This document shows, in pieces, positions 1 through 8,343 of a stretch of DNA of 61,328 nt. Positions within the stretch are counted from its first letter, which is position 1. Every line of letters starts with the position of its first letter. Made by a program: the position numbers and the translations under genes. Source of the DNA: Acidobacteriota bacterium (GTDB lineage: Bacteria > Acidobacteriota > Terriglobia > Bryobacterales > Bryobacteraceae); NCBI GenBank assembly GCA_025353165.1, contig JANXRE010000062.1, forward strand, positions 1-61,328. Reading direction: 5' to 3'. The notes under the pieces are model-generated. The model did not search any database. It had not been told where the DNA came from and saw only the letters and a list, made by a program, of their open reading frames with translations.

Positions 1-2
1 CG

Positions 3-80
3 GTGCAGAACTGGAAAGCGGCCTTGCAGCGCTTCGCGATTCTGCTCGGTGACCGGGTTCCAAAAGCAGAAATGGTGTAA
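3..80 (+). CDS. C-terminal fragment, unknown protein
   Basis: An open frame enters from the left edge and stops with TAA at 78-80, giving about 25 residues (NWKAALQRFAILLGDRVP in the middle). No family is recognised. It may be the tail of a mobile-element gene, because the window begins and ends close to transposase-like sequence. Very short, so it could be chance. Confidence 0.25.
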   Translation: MQNWKAALQRFAILLGDRVPKAEMV

Positions 81-123
81 ATCGTCGCAGCATGAAAAAT
101 CGGAAGAAGAACATTTTCGGGAT

Positions 124-138
124 GGGGGCGCTGCCCCC
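124..138. repeat. Short GC-rich hairpin
   Basis: GGGGGC and GCCCCC flank a GCT loop, between the left-edge fragment and the insertion sequence. No T-tract follows, so it is not a clear terminator. The rest of 81-260 shows no recognisable gene. Confidence 0.35.
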
Positions 139-292
139 AAACCCCCGAGATTTATCGCTTTCGCGCCAGGATTCCTGGACCGAGAGGCGAGCTGTTCAGG
201 TCCATTCAGTCTACCAGGGATAAAACACGAAACAAAGACTGGCTATTTACACAAAACGGTTGACGCGCCCTTCCGCCGCTAATCAATTACGA

Positions 293-328
293 AATGTCCC
301 CTATATTCCCTCGTTAGAAGTGTCCCCT
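293..328 (+). repeat. IS left inverted repeat
   Basis: It begins AATGTCCCC, contains CCCTCGTTAGAA and closes with GTGTCCCCT. It pairs with 1675-1709 with one indel and a few mismatches. The paired ATGTCCCC boxes look like transposase-binding sites. The transposase stop codon lies inside it. Confidence 0.75.
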
Positions 329-1646
329 TCGTTTGACTACTGGTCCGGTCCGCGCGCCTGCCGCCACCGGCGGACGCCTGGCCGTCATCTCCCGATAGCT
401 CTGCTTCCACGGGTGGCTGGTCGTCGGCGGTGTTCCGCCGTAGGGCCGCGTCTTCTTCTTCTCTGCCGTTGGGGGTTGCGGCTTGCCCGCCAGTTCTTCC
501 CAAGCCACCTTCTGTCCGCGGTACCGGATCTCCAGCCGCCCGTCCTCCCACTCACACACCACCACCTTCGATTTCGCCGGTGCGTACTGTCGGCCTCCTC
601 GCTTCACCTGGAAGTAACGGTTCTCATACCGCACCACCCAGTCGTTTCCGATCACTCTCTCATTCTCCAAACGGAACACTTCATCCATCTCCACCCGGCT
701 CGGCTTGGCCCGATGGTCGTCTCCCGCCGCAGCCGCCGCGCAACTGAATCGCCGGTTGTGCTCCGGCAAGTACTCCTTCTCCAGAAACTCATTGGCCGCC
801 TCGTAGGCCTGGATTTTCTTCCGCCTCAGCTTCTTCACCAGCCGGTCCTGGTGCGTGCCGTGGTTGCGCTCCACTCGCCCTTTCGCCTCCGGCGAATTGG
901 CGGTGATAATCCGAATCCCCAGCCGCTCACACATCTGCCCGAACTGCGTCCTGGGCACTTCGCCCCGCAGCTTTTGCTGCTCGCTCGGCTCCTTGGCGTA
1001 CACCGCCTTCCAGTCCGTGTACAAGGCCAGCGGAACGCCATACTTCTCGATCCAGATCCGCAGCACTCCCGCCGCCGCCCAGATCGTCTCCTGCTTCCCC
1101 ATCCGCCCCAGCGGGGTGCCCGTCGCATCGTCCACCATGCCCATCAGGCAGCCCTTCGGCCCGCGCTTTTCGAACCACTGGTGAAAGCTCCCATCCATCT
1201 GCACCAGCTCTCCCCGGTGCTCCCTCCTGTCCCGCCGCTGCCGGTGCTCTCGCCTGCGCCGCGCCCGGCTCCACAAGTCCCGCCGCCAGCATCCATCGCC
1301 GCAGCGTCTCCGGATGCACCTCCAGCTGGTCCTCGCTGGCCAAATGCTCGGCCGCCAGCGTCGGCCCAAACCGCTCCCCTATCGCGCCGGAGTATTTCTT
1401 CGCTACCAGCCTCAGCACTCGCTGCTTGAGTTTCTCCGGCTGGGCCCGGTTAGACGGCTTGCCGGCACTCCCATGCTGCAGTCCCTTGGCGCCATCCGTC
1501 CGATACCGGCGCCACAGTCGCTTGGTCTGCCGGTAACTCAACCCCATCAATTGCGCGGCATCCCCAAGCTTCAGCTCTTCGCTCTCCACTCGCGCCAGCG
1601 CTCCCACTCGTCTCAACTCGATCTCGCTCATCAATGTCCTTCTCAC
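314..1646 (-). pseudogene. Frameshifted DDE transposase of the IS
   Basis: The N-terminal frame (from 1646, or the internal ATG at 1631) encodes a helix-turn-helix segment including LMGLSYRQTKRLWRRY and ends its homology at RRWMLAAGL. The DDE catalytic part continues in another frame: QMDGSFHQWFEKRG (first Asp), ALYTDWKAVY (second Asp) and SPEAKGRVERNHGTHQDR (Glu). The switch falls at about 1272-1278, where the minus strand reads CTTGTGGAGC; dropping one T restores LAAGLWSR. A single-base insertion or sequencing error is the simplest reading. Programmed frameshifting is possible, but no standard slippery heptamer is present. The C-terminal frame stops at 314. Confidence 0.75.
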
Positions 1647-1674
1647 CCAAACCTCCTTCGGAGGTCTTCAGATT

Positions 1675-1709
1675 AGGGGACATTTCTAACGAGGGCACAA
1701 GGGGACATT
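1675..1709 (-). repeat. IS right inverted repeat
   Basis: Read on the minus strand it is AATGTCCCC, then TTGTG, CCCTCGTTAGAA and ATGTCCCCT, matching the left repeat at 293-328. It lies upstream of the transposase start and probably carries the promoter. Confidence 0.75.
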
Positions 1710-1733
1710 ATCAAAGTGGCGCGACAGAACCGA

Positions 1734-2315
1734 TTAGCTCGCCAGTTGAAGCTGCCTCCGCCGGACCGATTCCCGCACCATGGTCAGGATCAGACGCCGC
1801 ACGCCGCGATCCCAGTCCGGGAACAAGTCCACATACTGGACCCGGCTGGCTACCGGTCGCGGAACTTCGCAATCGTCGAGCCTCGCCGGCAGGATGAACA
1901 TGTCCTCCAGCGGCATCTTCGTCGCGCAGTCCAGGGCATACCGCAGTTCGCTATGGAAAGCGCCCCGTTTGGTCACCGCCCTTTTGGAAAAGCAGGGGAC
2001 GAAGAAGTCGGCGATTTCGATGGCCCGCTGGATGGAACGCGGCCAGTTCTGGCCCGGAAATAGCTGTTCTTTATCCAACCAGGGCTGCAATCCCGCCTCT
2101 TCGAACGCGCGGTACAGCCGTCGGGCCGGTTCCAGATTCTCCTGGACATAGGCGATGAAGACCCGGGGCCGAAGGCTGGCGACGAATTCGAACTTGCCAC
2201 CGGCGCGGGGGTGGAAGACACCCAGGCCGTCGATCTCGATGACGTGCCCTTCGGCGAGGGCCGCCCGGATGATCTGGGCGATCCGGCGGTCTGAGCACAG
2301 GGGATTGCGGCTCAT
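1734..2315 (-). CDS. HU-like/TIR domain fusion protein
   Basis: 193 residues. Residues about 10-45 look like part of an HU/IHF fold (RIAQIIRAALAEGHVIEI, then GLGVF at 30-34). Residues about 50-165 form a TIR domain: RVFIAY strand, LQPWLDKEQLFPGQNW loop, RSIQRAIEIADFFVPCFS, then HSELRYALD with Glu123 at the position of the catalytic glutamate of NAD-consuming TIR domains, and ILPARLDD. TIR domains of this sort cleave NAD+ or signal in bacterial immunity; activity here is inference. Its start overlaps the stop of the upstream HU-like gene by 4 nt, so the two are translationally coupled. It lies next to the insertion sequence. Confidence 0.75.
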   Translation of the reverse strand: MSRNPLCSDRRIAQIIRAALAEGHVIEIDGLGVFHPRAGGKFEFVASLRPRVFIAYVQENLEPARRLYRAFEEAGLQPWLDKEQLFPGQNWPRSIQRAIEIADFFVPCFSKRAVTKRGAFHSELRYALDCATKMPLEDMFILPARLDDCEVPRPVASRVQYVDLFPDWDRGVRRLILTMVRESVRRRQLQLAS

Positions 2316-2506
2316 GACTTCCCGCTCATTGGGTTCGTTTCGTTTTTCTGGGGCGCCAGCTCCCCCAGGCCGGGAAGGGTCGTGCGCTTGCCGCGTTTGA
2401 GCTTACGGATGAGGTCGTGAACCACCCGGTCCAGCCGGTCGGCGGCTTCCGCGGGCGAGGTTCGTGTCTCTTTGGCAATTTGTCGGGCGAGGTCGTCGCG
2501 TTTCAT
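2312..2506 (-). CDS. Small HU-like DNA-binding protein
   Basis: 64 residues from the ATG at 2506, preceded by an AGGCGG ribosome site; the open frame upstream of it is not HU-like. MKRDDLARQIAKET, AADRLDRVVHDLIRKLKRG and TLPGLGEL match the helix-turn-helix and first strand of HU/IHF proteins. The usual DNA-embracing beta-arm is missing, so it is shorter than classical HU (about 90). ATGA overlap with the downstream HU-TIR gene suggests the two products act together, perhaps as a heterodimer through their HU folds (inference). Confidence 0.7.
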   Translation of the reverse strand: MKRDDLARQIAKETRTSPAEAADRLDRVVHDLIRKLKRGKRTTLPGLGELAPQKNETNPMSGKS

Positions 2507-2751
2507 TCCGCCTAATGATACCCGGTGGTCGGCTTCATTTAGACTGCGCGGGATGCCGGCTACGGGGCAGGCGTGAGCACAAGTGCCAATCCAGCAATGA
2601 CTTACGCCAGCTCTTTGGCGACTGCGAAACCGTGTCACCGGCCTCCGGAATGAAGCGATTTTAATAGGCTCTTAAGGCGGCATTCATGTCGCCCTGTGAC
2701 TATAGGAGCGTAGACGATCTGATCGTCACAGTCCGCAAGGAGAATCCCATA

Positions 2752-2898
2752 ATGAAGAAAATCATGTCCGTTATGCTTGGCCTGAGCCTGATCCTCGGCA
2801 CCGCGTCCCTGTTTGCGCAGGACAAGACCGACGCTCCGAAGGAAAAGAAGGCCAAGAAGGCCAAGAAGGCCAAGAAGACCACCGAAGAGAAGAAGTAG
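2752..2898 (+). CDS. Lysine-rich secreted small peptide
   Basis: 48 residues. The ATG at 2752 follows AAGGAG at 2739-2744. The first 22 residues (MKKIMSVMLGLSLILG, then TASLFAQ) are a clear Sec signal peptide. The mature part, about 26 residues, is strongly basic: KEKKAKKAKKAKKTTEEKK, encoded by an in-frame tandem repeat of AAGGCCAAG. A strong hairpin terminator follows at 2928, so this is a single-gene transcript. Function unknown; a periplasmic polyanion-binding role is only a guess from composition. Confidence 0.7.
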   Translation: MKKIMSVMLGLSLILGTASLFAQDKTDAPKEKKAKKAKKAKKTTEEKK

Positions 2899-2927
2899 TT
2901 CTTCTCAGTTTCGAACGAGATTAAAAT

Positions 2928-2968
2928 CGCGCGTTGGACCCCCCAACGCGCGGCTTTTACTTTTTGGC
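2928..2968 (+). terminator. Rho-independent terminator
   Basis: A perfect 10-bp stem, CGCGCGTTGG/CCAACGCGCG (2928-2937 with 2943-2952), has a 5-nt loop and is followed by CTTTTACTTTTTGG. On the other strand the stem is followed by ATTTTAA, so it may also end transcripts from the convergent serA gene at 2970. Confidence 0.85.
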
Positions 2969-2969
2969 G

Positions 2970-4172
2970 TTATAGCCGGATGACGCCGATTTCCAGAATA
3001 TTCGGATTCGCCGCGCGGATTGCGTCGAGCGTCCCGCTGGCCGGTTCAGTCTCCAGATTGATTCGCGCGACCGCGGCTTCGGCTCCCGCGAACACCACGT
3101 TTTCCATCTCCTGAACGTTAATTTTCGCCCCGCTTATCGTATCCAGGACGGAGGCCAGCACGCCCGGCCGGTCCAGGTGGCGCACCACCAGCGTACACGT
3201 CGCCGGCGTTTTTTCCGCCAGGTTCACTACGTTCGGTACTTTGCCCGTCTCCTGGAACATGCGGATAATGCGAACGGTCTCGGCGGCGACCGCCTCCTGC
3301 GCCTGCTCCGTCGACGCACCGATGTGATGCGTGCCGTACAACCCCGGCGACTTCGCGATCTCCGCGTTGAACTCGCCGGTACCCCCGGCCGGCTCCTTGG
3401 CGAACACGTCGAGCCCGGCACGGATGCCCTTGTCGCGGATCGCCGCCAGCAGGGCTTCTTCCTCCACTACCTCGCCGCGAGCCGTGTTGATGAAATACGC
3501 GCCGTTCGTCATGGCTTGAAAGAACGCGGCATTGCACAGTCCCTTCGTCTCCGGCGACATGGCGACGTGCACGCTGACGATATCCGCCTTCGCGGCCACC
3601 TCCGCCGGCGAGTTCTTCCGTTCAATTCCAAGCTGCGCCGCTTTCCCGGCCGTAAGACTCCGGCTCCAGGCGACGACAGGCATGCCGAACGCCTTCGCGC
3701 GCGGGATCATTTCGCCGCCGATCCTGCCCACACCGACCAGGCCGAGCGTCCTTCCGAACAGCCCATGGGCCTTGGAGAACTCAGCCTTGTTCCACAGGCC
3801 GGCGCGAAGGGCGATCACGTTATCCGCCACCCGCCGGTCCAACGCTAGAATCAACGCGAAGGCAAGTTCCGCCACCGCAATCGAATTCTTGCCGGGACAG
3901 TTGGAGACGTAGATTCCGCGGCGCGACGCGGCCGCGACGTCGATGGTGTTATACCCGGCGCCGGCGCGGACAATCAGTTTCAGAGGACCGGCCGCCAGGA
4001 TCGCCTCGGTCACTTTGGTAGAACGCACCACCAGGACATCCGGATTCAGTTCGGCCACGCGGCCGGCAAGCGCCTGATCTTTCAGCCCCGGCTCCAGGAA
4101 CACTTCACACCCGATAGCAGCCAGACCGGCGCAGCCGGATGGCTCGAATTTATCAGCAATGAGAACGCGCAT
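2970..4172 (-). CDS. serA: D-3-phosphoglycerate dehydrogenase
   Basis: 400 residues. It oxidises 3-phosphoglycerate to 3-phosphohydroxypyruvate with NAD+, the first step of serine synthesis. The substrate-binding domain comes first, then the Rossmann motif GLVGVGRIGGE near residue 145. Catalytic Arg is in NTARGEVV, Glu in LDVFAKEPAG and His in GTHHIGAST. A C-terminal ACT domain (about 325-400, beginning CTLVVRHLDRPGVLASVLD) probably senses serine. Length fits the short SerA type that lacks the intervening ASB domain. Convergent with the small peptide gene across a shared terminator. Confidence 0.9.
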   Translation of the reverse strand: MRVLIADKFEPSGCAGLAAIGCEVFLEPGLKDQALAGRVAELNPDVLVVRSTKVTEAILAAGPLKLIVRAGAGYNTIDVAAASRRGIYVSNCPGKNSIAVAELAFALILALDRRVADNVIALRAGLWNKAEFSKAHGLFGRTLGLVGVGRIGGEMIPRAKAFGMPVVAWSRSLTAGKAAQLGIERKNSPAEVAAKADIVSVHVAMSPETKGLCNAAFFQAMTNGAYFINTARGEVVEEEALLAAIRDKGIRAGLDVFAKEPAGGTGEFNAEIAKSPGLYGTHHIGASTEQAQEAVAAETVRIIRMFQETGKVPNVVNLAEKTPATCTLVVRHLDRPGVLASVLDTISGAKINVQEMENVVFAGAEAAVARINLETEPASGTLDAIRAANPNILEIGVIRL

Positions 4173-4222
4173 AAGTAACCAGAGGGATCATATCTCAGGC
4201 GCGTCCAGGAGGGAAGAGCCGT

Positions 4223-4840
4223 TCAGGAGGCGAGCAGGGTGGCTGCCCCCAACCGGCCCTGATGCCTTTGGAGCCGGCTGCGCAATTCGGTCTTCGCACG
4301 GAGCAAACGGCTTTTGGCGGCGGGGATCGAAATACCGAGGCGCTCGGCGACTTCCGGCATCGGCAGGCGCTGGACTTCGCGCAGCAGGAACACGTGCCGG
4401 AGCAGCGGCGGAATCCGGCCAACTTCCAGGCTGATCACGACCGCAACTTCCTTCTTCCCGAGTTCCTGCTCCGGCGAGTCTCCGTGACCCGGCAAATCGA
4501 GGGTTCCGGCGTCCTCTCCAATCTGCACGTCGTCCAGGTACAGGAAGTTCGCCCGCCGTCGGCGCCGAAGTTTCATGAGGCACTGGTTCACTACGATGCG
4601 GCTCAGCCAGGTGCTGAAGCGGGCATCCCGCTGGAACTGCCTGATGTGCTGGAACGCCTTGCAGAGCGCATTTTGGACTTCGTCCTCGGCGTCGTGGAGG
4701 TCGCGCAGGATGGACAACGCCAATTTCCGGCATCCTCCTTGGTGGCGGCGAACGAGTTCGGTAAATGCCGGATCATCGCCGTTTTGCGCCTGGAGCACTA
4801 ATTGTTCATCTGAAAGACTGAACCATTCTAAAGTTGACAT
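4223..4840 (-). CDS. RNA polymerase sigma factor, ECF/RpoE type
   Basis: 205 residues. Sigma region 2 lies at about 20-95 (FTELVRRHQGGCRKLALSIL, AEDEVQNALCKAF, then ARFSTWLSRIVVNQCL). Region 4 lies at about 140-190, with helix-turn-helix PMPEVAERLGISIPAAKSRL. Region 3 is absent, as in extracytoplasmic-function sigma factors. No anti-sigma gene adjoins it; the next gene downstream is serA, about 50 bp away. It is divergent from the XRE/cupin regulator, with both start regions within about 100 bp, so the two may share regulation. Confidence 0.85.
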   Translation of the reverse strand: MSTLEWFSLSDEQLVLQAQNGDDPAFTELVRRHQGGCRKLALSILRDLHDAEDEVQNALCKAFQHIRQFQRDARFSTWLSRIVVNQCLMKLRRRRRANFLYLDDVQIGEDAGTLDLPGHGDSPEQELGKKEVAVVISLEVGRIPPLLRHVFLLREVQRLPMPEVAERLGISIPAAKSRLLRAKTELRSRLQRHQGRLGAATLLAS

Positions 4841-4932
4841 TGTATTTGAAACTCCTCAACTGCAAAGTTAACAGGCCGCAACCACAAAAAGTGGATCAGA
4901 CTGAAAGTCATTTCAGTGGTGCAGAAATAGCG

Positions 4933-5595
4933 ATGTCTTTATTAAATACAGATAAAATGAATTTAGGTATGACTGTAGAAACGACAAACGAGACGGGCGA
5001 GATAACGATCCGGCGGACCCTGGGCAGTTATGATATCGGGCGGAAAATAAAGCACTTACGGTTGCGAAAGAAGATCGCACTCACGGATCTGGGAAAGCAC
5101 ACGGGTCTGTCGGCCTCAATGCTGTCCCAACTGGAGAACAACAAATTGATCCCGACTCTGCCGACGCTGGCGAGGATTGCCATGGTGTTTGACGTCGGGG
5201 TGGATCATTTCTTCATGGACCGCCGGAAACGGCGGCTGTTCTCGATCGTCCGTCAAGACGAACGGATCCGCTTCCCGGACCGCGCCGGCTCACCCGATCC
5301 GCAGTTCTTCTTCGAGTGCCTGGCCTTCTCGGCGCAGGATAAAAGCTTGCAAGCGTACCTTGCGGAGTTCCCGCCGCGCGAAAACCAAAACGATGGCGCA
5401 GAGGAGCATTTCCACGAAGGCGCGGAATTCATCCATGTAATCGCGGGTGTTGTCGAGGTCAGCTATGAGAACGAGCCGAATGTTCTCGAAGCGGGCGACA
5501 GTGTGTACTTCGATGCGGGAGAACCGCACTCCTATCGGTGCGCGTCGAAATCGACCGCGCGGGCTCTGATCATCACGACCCCCCCGCGAGCGTAG
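4933..5595 (+). CDS. XRE regulator with C-terminal cupin
   Basis: 220 residues from the ATG at 4933; ATGs at 4957 and 4969 are possible, and an extension back to 4834 would overlap the divergent sigma gene. An XRE helix-turn-helix (IGRKIKHLRLRKKIALTDLG, then LSASMLSQLENNKLIPTLPTL) is followed by a cupin_2 barrel with HFHEGAEFIHVIAG and LEAGDSVYFDAGEPHSYR. This architecture usually represses or activates a neighbouring metabolic operon after binding a small ligand. The TPR protein-MFS-GNAT operon starts 14 bp downstream and is the likeliest target (inference). Confidence 0.85.
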   Translation: MSLLNTDKMNLGMTVETTNETGEITIRRTLGSYDIGRKIKHLRLRKKIALTDLGKHTGLSASMLSQLENNKLIPTLPTLARIAMVFDVGVDHFFMDRRKRRLFSIVRQDERIRFPDRAGSPDPQFFFECLAFSAQDKSLQAYLAEFPPRENQNDGAEEHFHEGAEFIHVIAGVVEVSYENEPNVLEAGDSVYFDAGEPHSYRCASKSTARALIITTPPRA

Positions 5596-5608
5596 GTCGT
5601 ACAATCGA

Positions 5609-7156
5609 GTGGTGGCGCGGCTTCTGTGGATTCTGCTGGCGGCGGGCGTCCTGACCCGCGCTGAGGAGAAATGGGTCCGCATCCGCACCGGTCCATTCGA
5701 AATCCTGAGTTCGGCGGGCGAAGGACCGGCGCGCCAGCGAGCCGTGGAAGCCGAGCAGTTGCGGCACGTCTTCGCGACGATAACAGGGGTCAAAGAGCCG
5801 GTCGCCATCTGGACCATTCGTATCGTCCTTCGCAAAGGGTCGGGTCCACTGAGCCCTGACTGGAACGCGGCTTGCACGCGCATCCTGCTGGATTCAAACG
5901 TGAACCGCTTGCCGGTGGGCATCGAGAGCGGGCTGATTATTTTGCTATCGACCCTCGAAGTGAAGGGCACCTTTCTGACGATCGGCGCTCCTCCGCCCGC
6001 GCCGGAGCGCACGCGCGATTGGGCGCGGCTGGAGATGCTGGCCACCGATCCCGAAACCGCCACGCACTTACGGGTGTTCCTCTATAACCTGACGCAAGGG
6101 GCGGATCTCAATGCCGCGTATCGAAACGCATTCGGAAAACCGGCCGCGGAAATGGAGAAGCGAGTGGATGCCTACCTGGCGGCGGGCGATTTCAAGGCCG
6201 CTCCGTTTCCGGGGCGCGCGTTATCGGAGCGCGATTTCACCGTCCGCGAGGTGGACGCAATCGACGGAAAGGCGGCGATTGCGGACCTGGACGGAACCGA
6301 AGCCGGTTATGGCGCGTTGCCTTCTCCGCTGCGCGAAGAGGGGCTCGGCTGGCTGGCCGAGCGCGCCGGACACGCCGCCGAAGCTCGGAAGAACTACGAG
6401 GCGGCGGCGAAGGCTGGTTCCAAGAACGCCCGCGCGTGGGCGGGGACCGGGACGCGCGAGGGGCTCGCCAAAGCCGCGGAATTGAATCCCCTGTGGCCCG
6501 AACCCTGGCGTCTTCTCTCGGCGCTCGAGACGGAACCCGCCCCGAAGATCGCCGCGCTCCGGAAGGCGGCCACGCTGGCGCGGCGCGATGCCGGGCTCTG
6601 GGCGGCGCTGGCCACCACGCTTCAGAGCAACAACCAGTACCCCGAAGCCGCGCGCGCGTGGACTGCGGCGGAGGTGGCGGCGACATCGGAACAGGAGCGC
6701 GATCGCCTGCGGCAGGAGCGCCGGGACATCGAGACGAAGCGCGTCGAGTTCGAGGCCGCGGAACGGAGCCGCATCGCCGACGAGCAGGCCCGCGACCTGC
6801 AACGGGTCAAGGATCAGGCCCTGTCCGAAATCCGTGCGGCCGAGGCGAAGGCAAACTCCGAGATGCAGAAGACCGGGCCGAAACCGGCCAAGGCCGAGGA
6901 ATGGTGGGACGACTCCTCCGGACCCAAGGAGAAAGCGGTCGGCAAGCTGGAGCGCGTCGAGTGCTTGCACTCGGGCAGCCGCTGGATCATTCTGACGGAC
7001 CAGGGCAAGCGCCTTACGCTTCGCATCGTGGATCCCGGCAAGATCGTGCTGACGGGCGCGGCACAGAAGGCGGTCGCGTGCGGTCCGCAGAAGCCCTCTC
7101 CCCGCGTTTCGGTGGAATACGCAAAGGGCGAGTTGAAAACGGTCGAGTTTCAATGA
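5609..7156 (+). CDS. Secreted protein with TPR-like repeats
   Basis: 515 residues from a GTG at 5609. A short signal peptide (LLWILLAAGVLTRA) precedes a region beginning WVRIRTGPFEILSSAGEGPA, which resembles the opening of acidobacterial proteins with a gluzincin-like or TPR fold. Residues about 230-360 are alanine-rich helical pairs resembling tetratricopeptide repeats. Residues about 360-420 are charged and probably coiled coil (QERDRLRQERRDIETKRVEF). No catalytic motif is visible. Its stop overlaps the next ATG (ATGA), so it is coupled to the transporter. Function unknown. Confidence 0.7.
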   Translation: MVARLLWILLAAGVLTRAEEKWVRIRTGPFEILSSAGEGPARQRAVEAEQLRHVFATITGVKEPVAIWTIRIVLRKGSGPLSPDWNAACTRILLDSNVNRLPVGIESGLIILLSTLEVKGTFLTIGAPPPAPERTRDWARLEMLATDPETATHLRVFLYNLTQGADLNAAYRNAFGKPAAEMEKRVDAYLAAGDFKAAPFPGRALSERDFTVREVDAIDGKAAIADLDGTEAGYGALPSPLREEGLGWLAERAGHAAEARKNYEAAAKAGSKNARAWAGTGTREGLAKAAELNPLWPEPWRLLSALETEPAPKIAALRKAATLARRDAGLWAALATTLQSNNQYPEAARAWTAAEVAATSEQERDRLRQERRDIETKRVEFEAAERSRIADEQARDLQRVKDQALSEIRAAEAKANSEMQKTGPKPAKAEEWWDDSSGPKEKAVGKLERVECLHSGSRWIILTDQGKRLTLRIVDPGKIVLTGAAQKAVACGPQKPSPRVSVEYAKGELKTVEFQ

Positions 7157-8343
7157 AGCCATCGCCGCTGCGGTGGGTGATCGTGAGCGTTCTCATTCTT
7201 GCGACCGCTCTCAATTATCTGGATCGGCAGTTGCTTGCGGCATTGGCGCCGCTGCTGAAAACCGAGTTCCATTTAAGCAACGAGCGGTACGGGCTGATCC
7301 TGCTGGCTTTCTCGGTGGTGTACGCGTTGGCCGCTCCGGCAGCCGGGTTGCTGATCGACCGCATAGGCCTGAAAGCGGGCATGAGTCTCGCCGTGGCCGG
7401 GTGGTCCGCCGCGGGAATGTTCACGGGTCTGGTGAACTCGTTCGGCGGATTGCTGGCCTGCCGCGCGGCACTGGGCGGAGCGGAATCCGCCGCCATTCCG
7501 GGATTCGGGAAGGCGAATGCGACCTATCTTCCTCCGCGGGAATTCGCGCTTGGGACGGCGGTCAACCAGATTGGAATCAGCATCGGTGGAATCGCGGCTC
7601 CGCTGGTAGCGGCCTCGCTCGCGGTGGCTTATGGATGGCGGGCGGCGTTCGTGGCGTGCGGCGCCGCCGGATTGTTGTGGCTTCCGATTTGGCTGTACAC
7701 CGTGCGAAAGGTCCCGGTCCGCTTGGAGCCGCGCTCCGTAGCCGCCGTCCCGCTGTCCGGCATGCTGCGAGACCGGCGCTTCTGGGGCCTGGTGGCGGCG
7801 AACATTCTCTACATGACGATGTACACGCTGTGGACGAACTGGACCACTCTGTATTTCGTGGAGGCGCGGGGCCTGACCCAAGCCGTGGCGAACGTGCGGT
7901 TCGCCTGGATTCCGCCGGTGTTTGCGACCGCGGGCGGATTAGCCGGGGGAGCGCTCGCGTTCCGGCTGATCCGCGCCGGCGTCGACGCGCATGCCGCGCG
8001 GATGCGTATCTGCTGGTTGAGCGCCGTTCTGCTGTTGGCCACGGCAGCCGTTCCATTTATGCCGAGTGCTGGTTGGGCGGCGGCGGCGATCAGCTTCAGT
8101 TACTTCTGGACGCTGTGCATGAGCACCAACGTGTACGCGATGCCGATCGATTTCTTCGGTGCGGCACGGGCGGCGTTCGGAGTGTCGGCGCTGACGTTTG
8201 CGTATGGCGCGATGCAGGCGGTCGTCTCTCCTCTGATTGGCCGGATGATAGACCTTTACGGGTTCACCAGCGTGTGCACGACGTTCTCCGCGCTCCCACT
8301 GATCGCGGCCGGAATCCTGCAGGTCACCGGGCGGCCGAGATGA
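7153..8343 (+). CDS. MFS transporter, hexuronate/ACS type
   Basis: 396 residues. The ATG at 7153 overlaps the previous stop by 4 nt; the frame is open much further upstream, but that part antisense-frames the TPR gene and is not hydrophobic. About twelve membrane spans. NYLDRQLLAALAP in the first span and the AGLLIDRIGLKAGM loop are typical of the anion:cation symporter family, which imports hexuronates, galactonate and similar acids. The substrate cannot be told from sequence. It overlaps the next gene by ATGA. Confidence 0.8.
   Translation: MKPSPLRWVIVSVLILATALNYLDRQLLAALAPLLKTEFHLSNERYGLILLAFSVVYALAAPAAGLLIDRIGLKAGMSLAVAGWSAAGMFTGLVNSFGGLLACRAALGGAESAAIPGFGKANATYLPPREFALGTAVNQIGISIGGIAAPLVAASLAVAYGWRAAFVACGAAGLLWLPIWLYTVRKVPVRLEPRSVAAVPLSGMLRDRRFWGLVAANILYMTMYTLWTNWTTLYFVEARGLTQAVANVRFAWIPPVFATAGGLAGGALAFRLIRAGVDAHAARMRICWLSAVLLLATAAVPFMPSAGWAAAAISFSYFWTLCMSTNVYAMPIDFFGAARAAFGVSALTFAYGAMQAVVSPLIGRMIDLYGFTSVCTTFSALPLIAAGILQVTGRPR

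Larger units (their letters stand above)
261..1726. mobile_element. Insertion sequence, ISNCY/IS1202-like
   Basis: About 1.47 kb, with one minus-strand transposase flanked by related ends. The outermost bases are TGACGCGCCCTT at 261-272 and, reading inward from the right, TGTCGCGCCACTT at 1726-1714. Inside each end the octamer ATGTCCCC occurs twice and the block CCCTCGTTAGAA occurs once, giving inverted repeats of about 35 bp. No convincing target duplication is visible. The family is assigned from the transposase sequence; the outer boundaries are inferred from the weak outer repeat. Confidence 0.7.

Noticed and set aside
49-282. A 77-residue frame at the left edge.
   Set aside because: No ribosome site or family, composition looks non-coding, and it runs into the insertion sequence.
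6436-7152. Upstream extension of the MFS transporter frame by about 240 residues.
   Set aside because: It overlaps the TPR-protein gene in another frame and is charged and repeat-poor; ATG at 7153 overlaps that gene's stop as in coupled operons.
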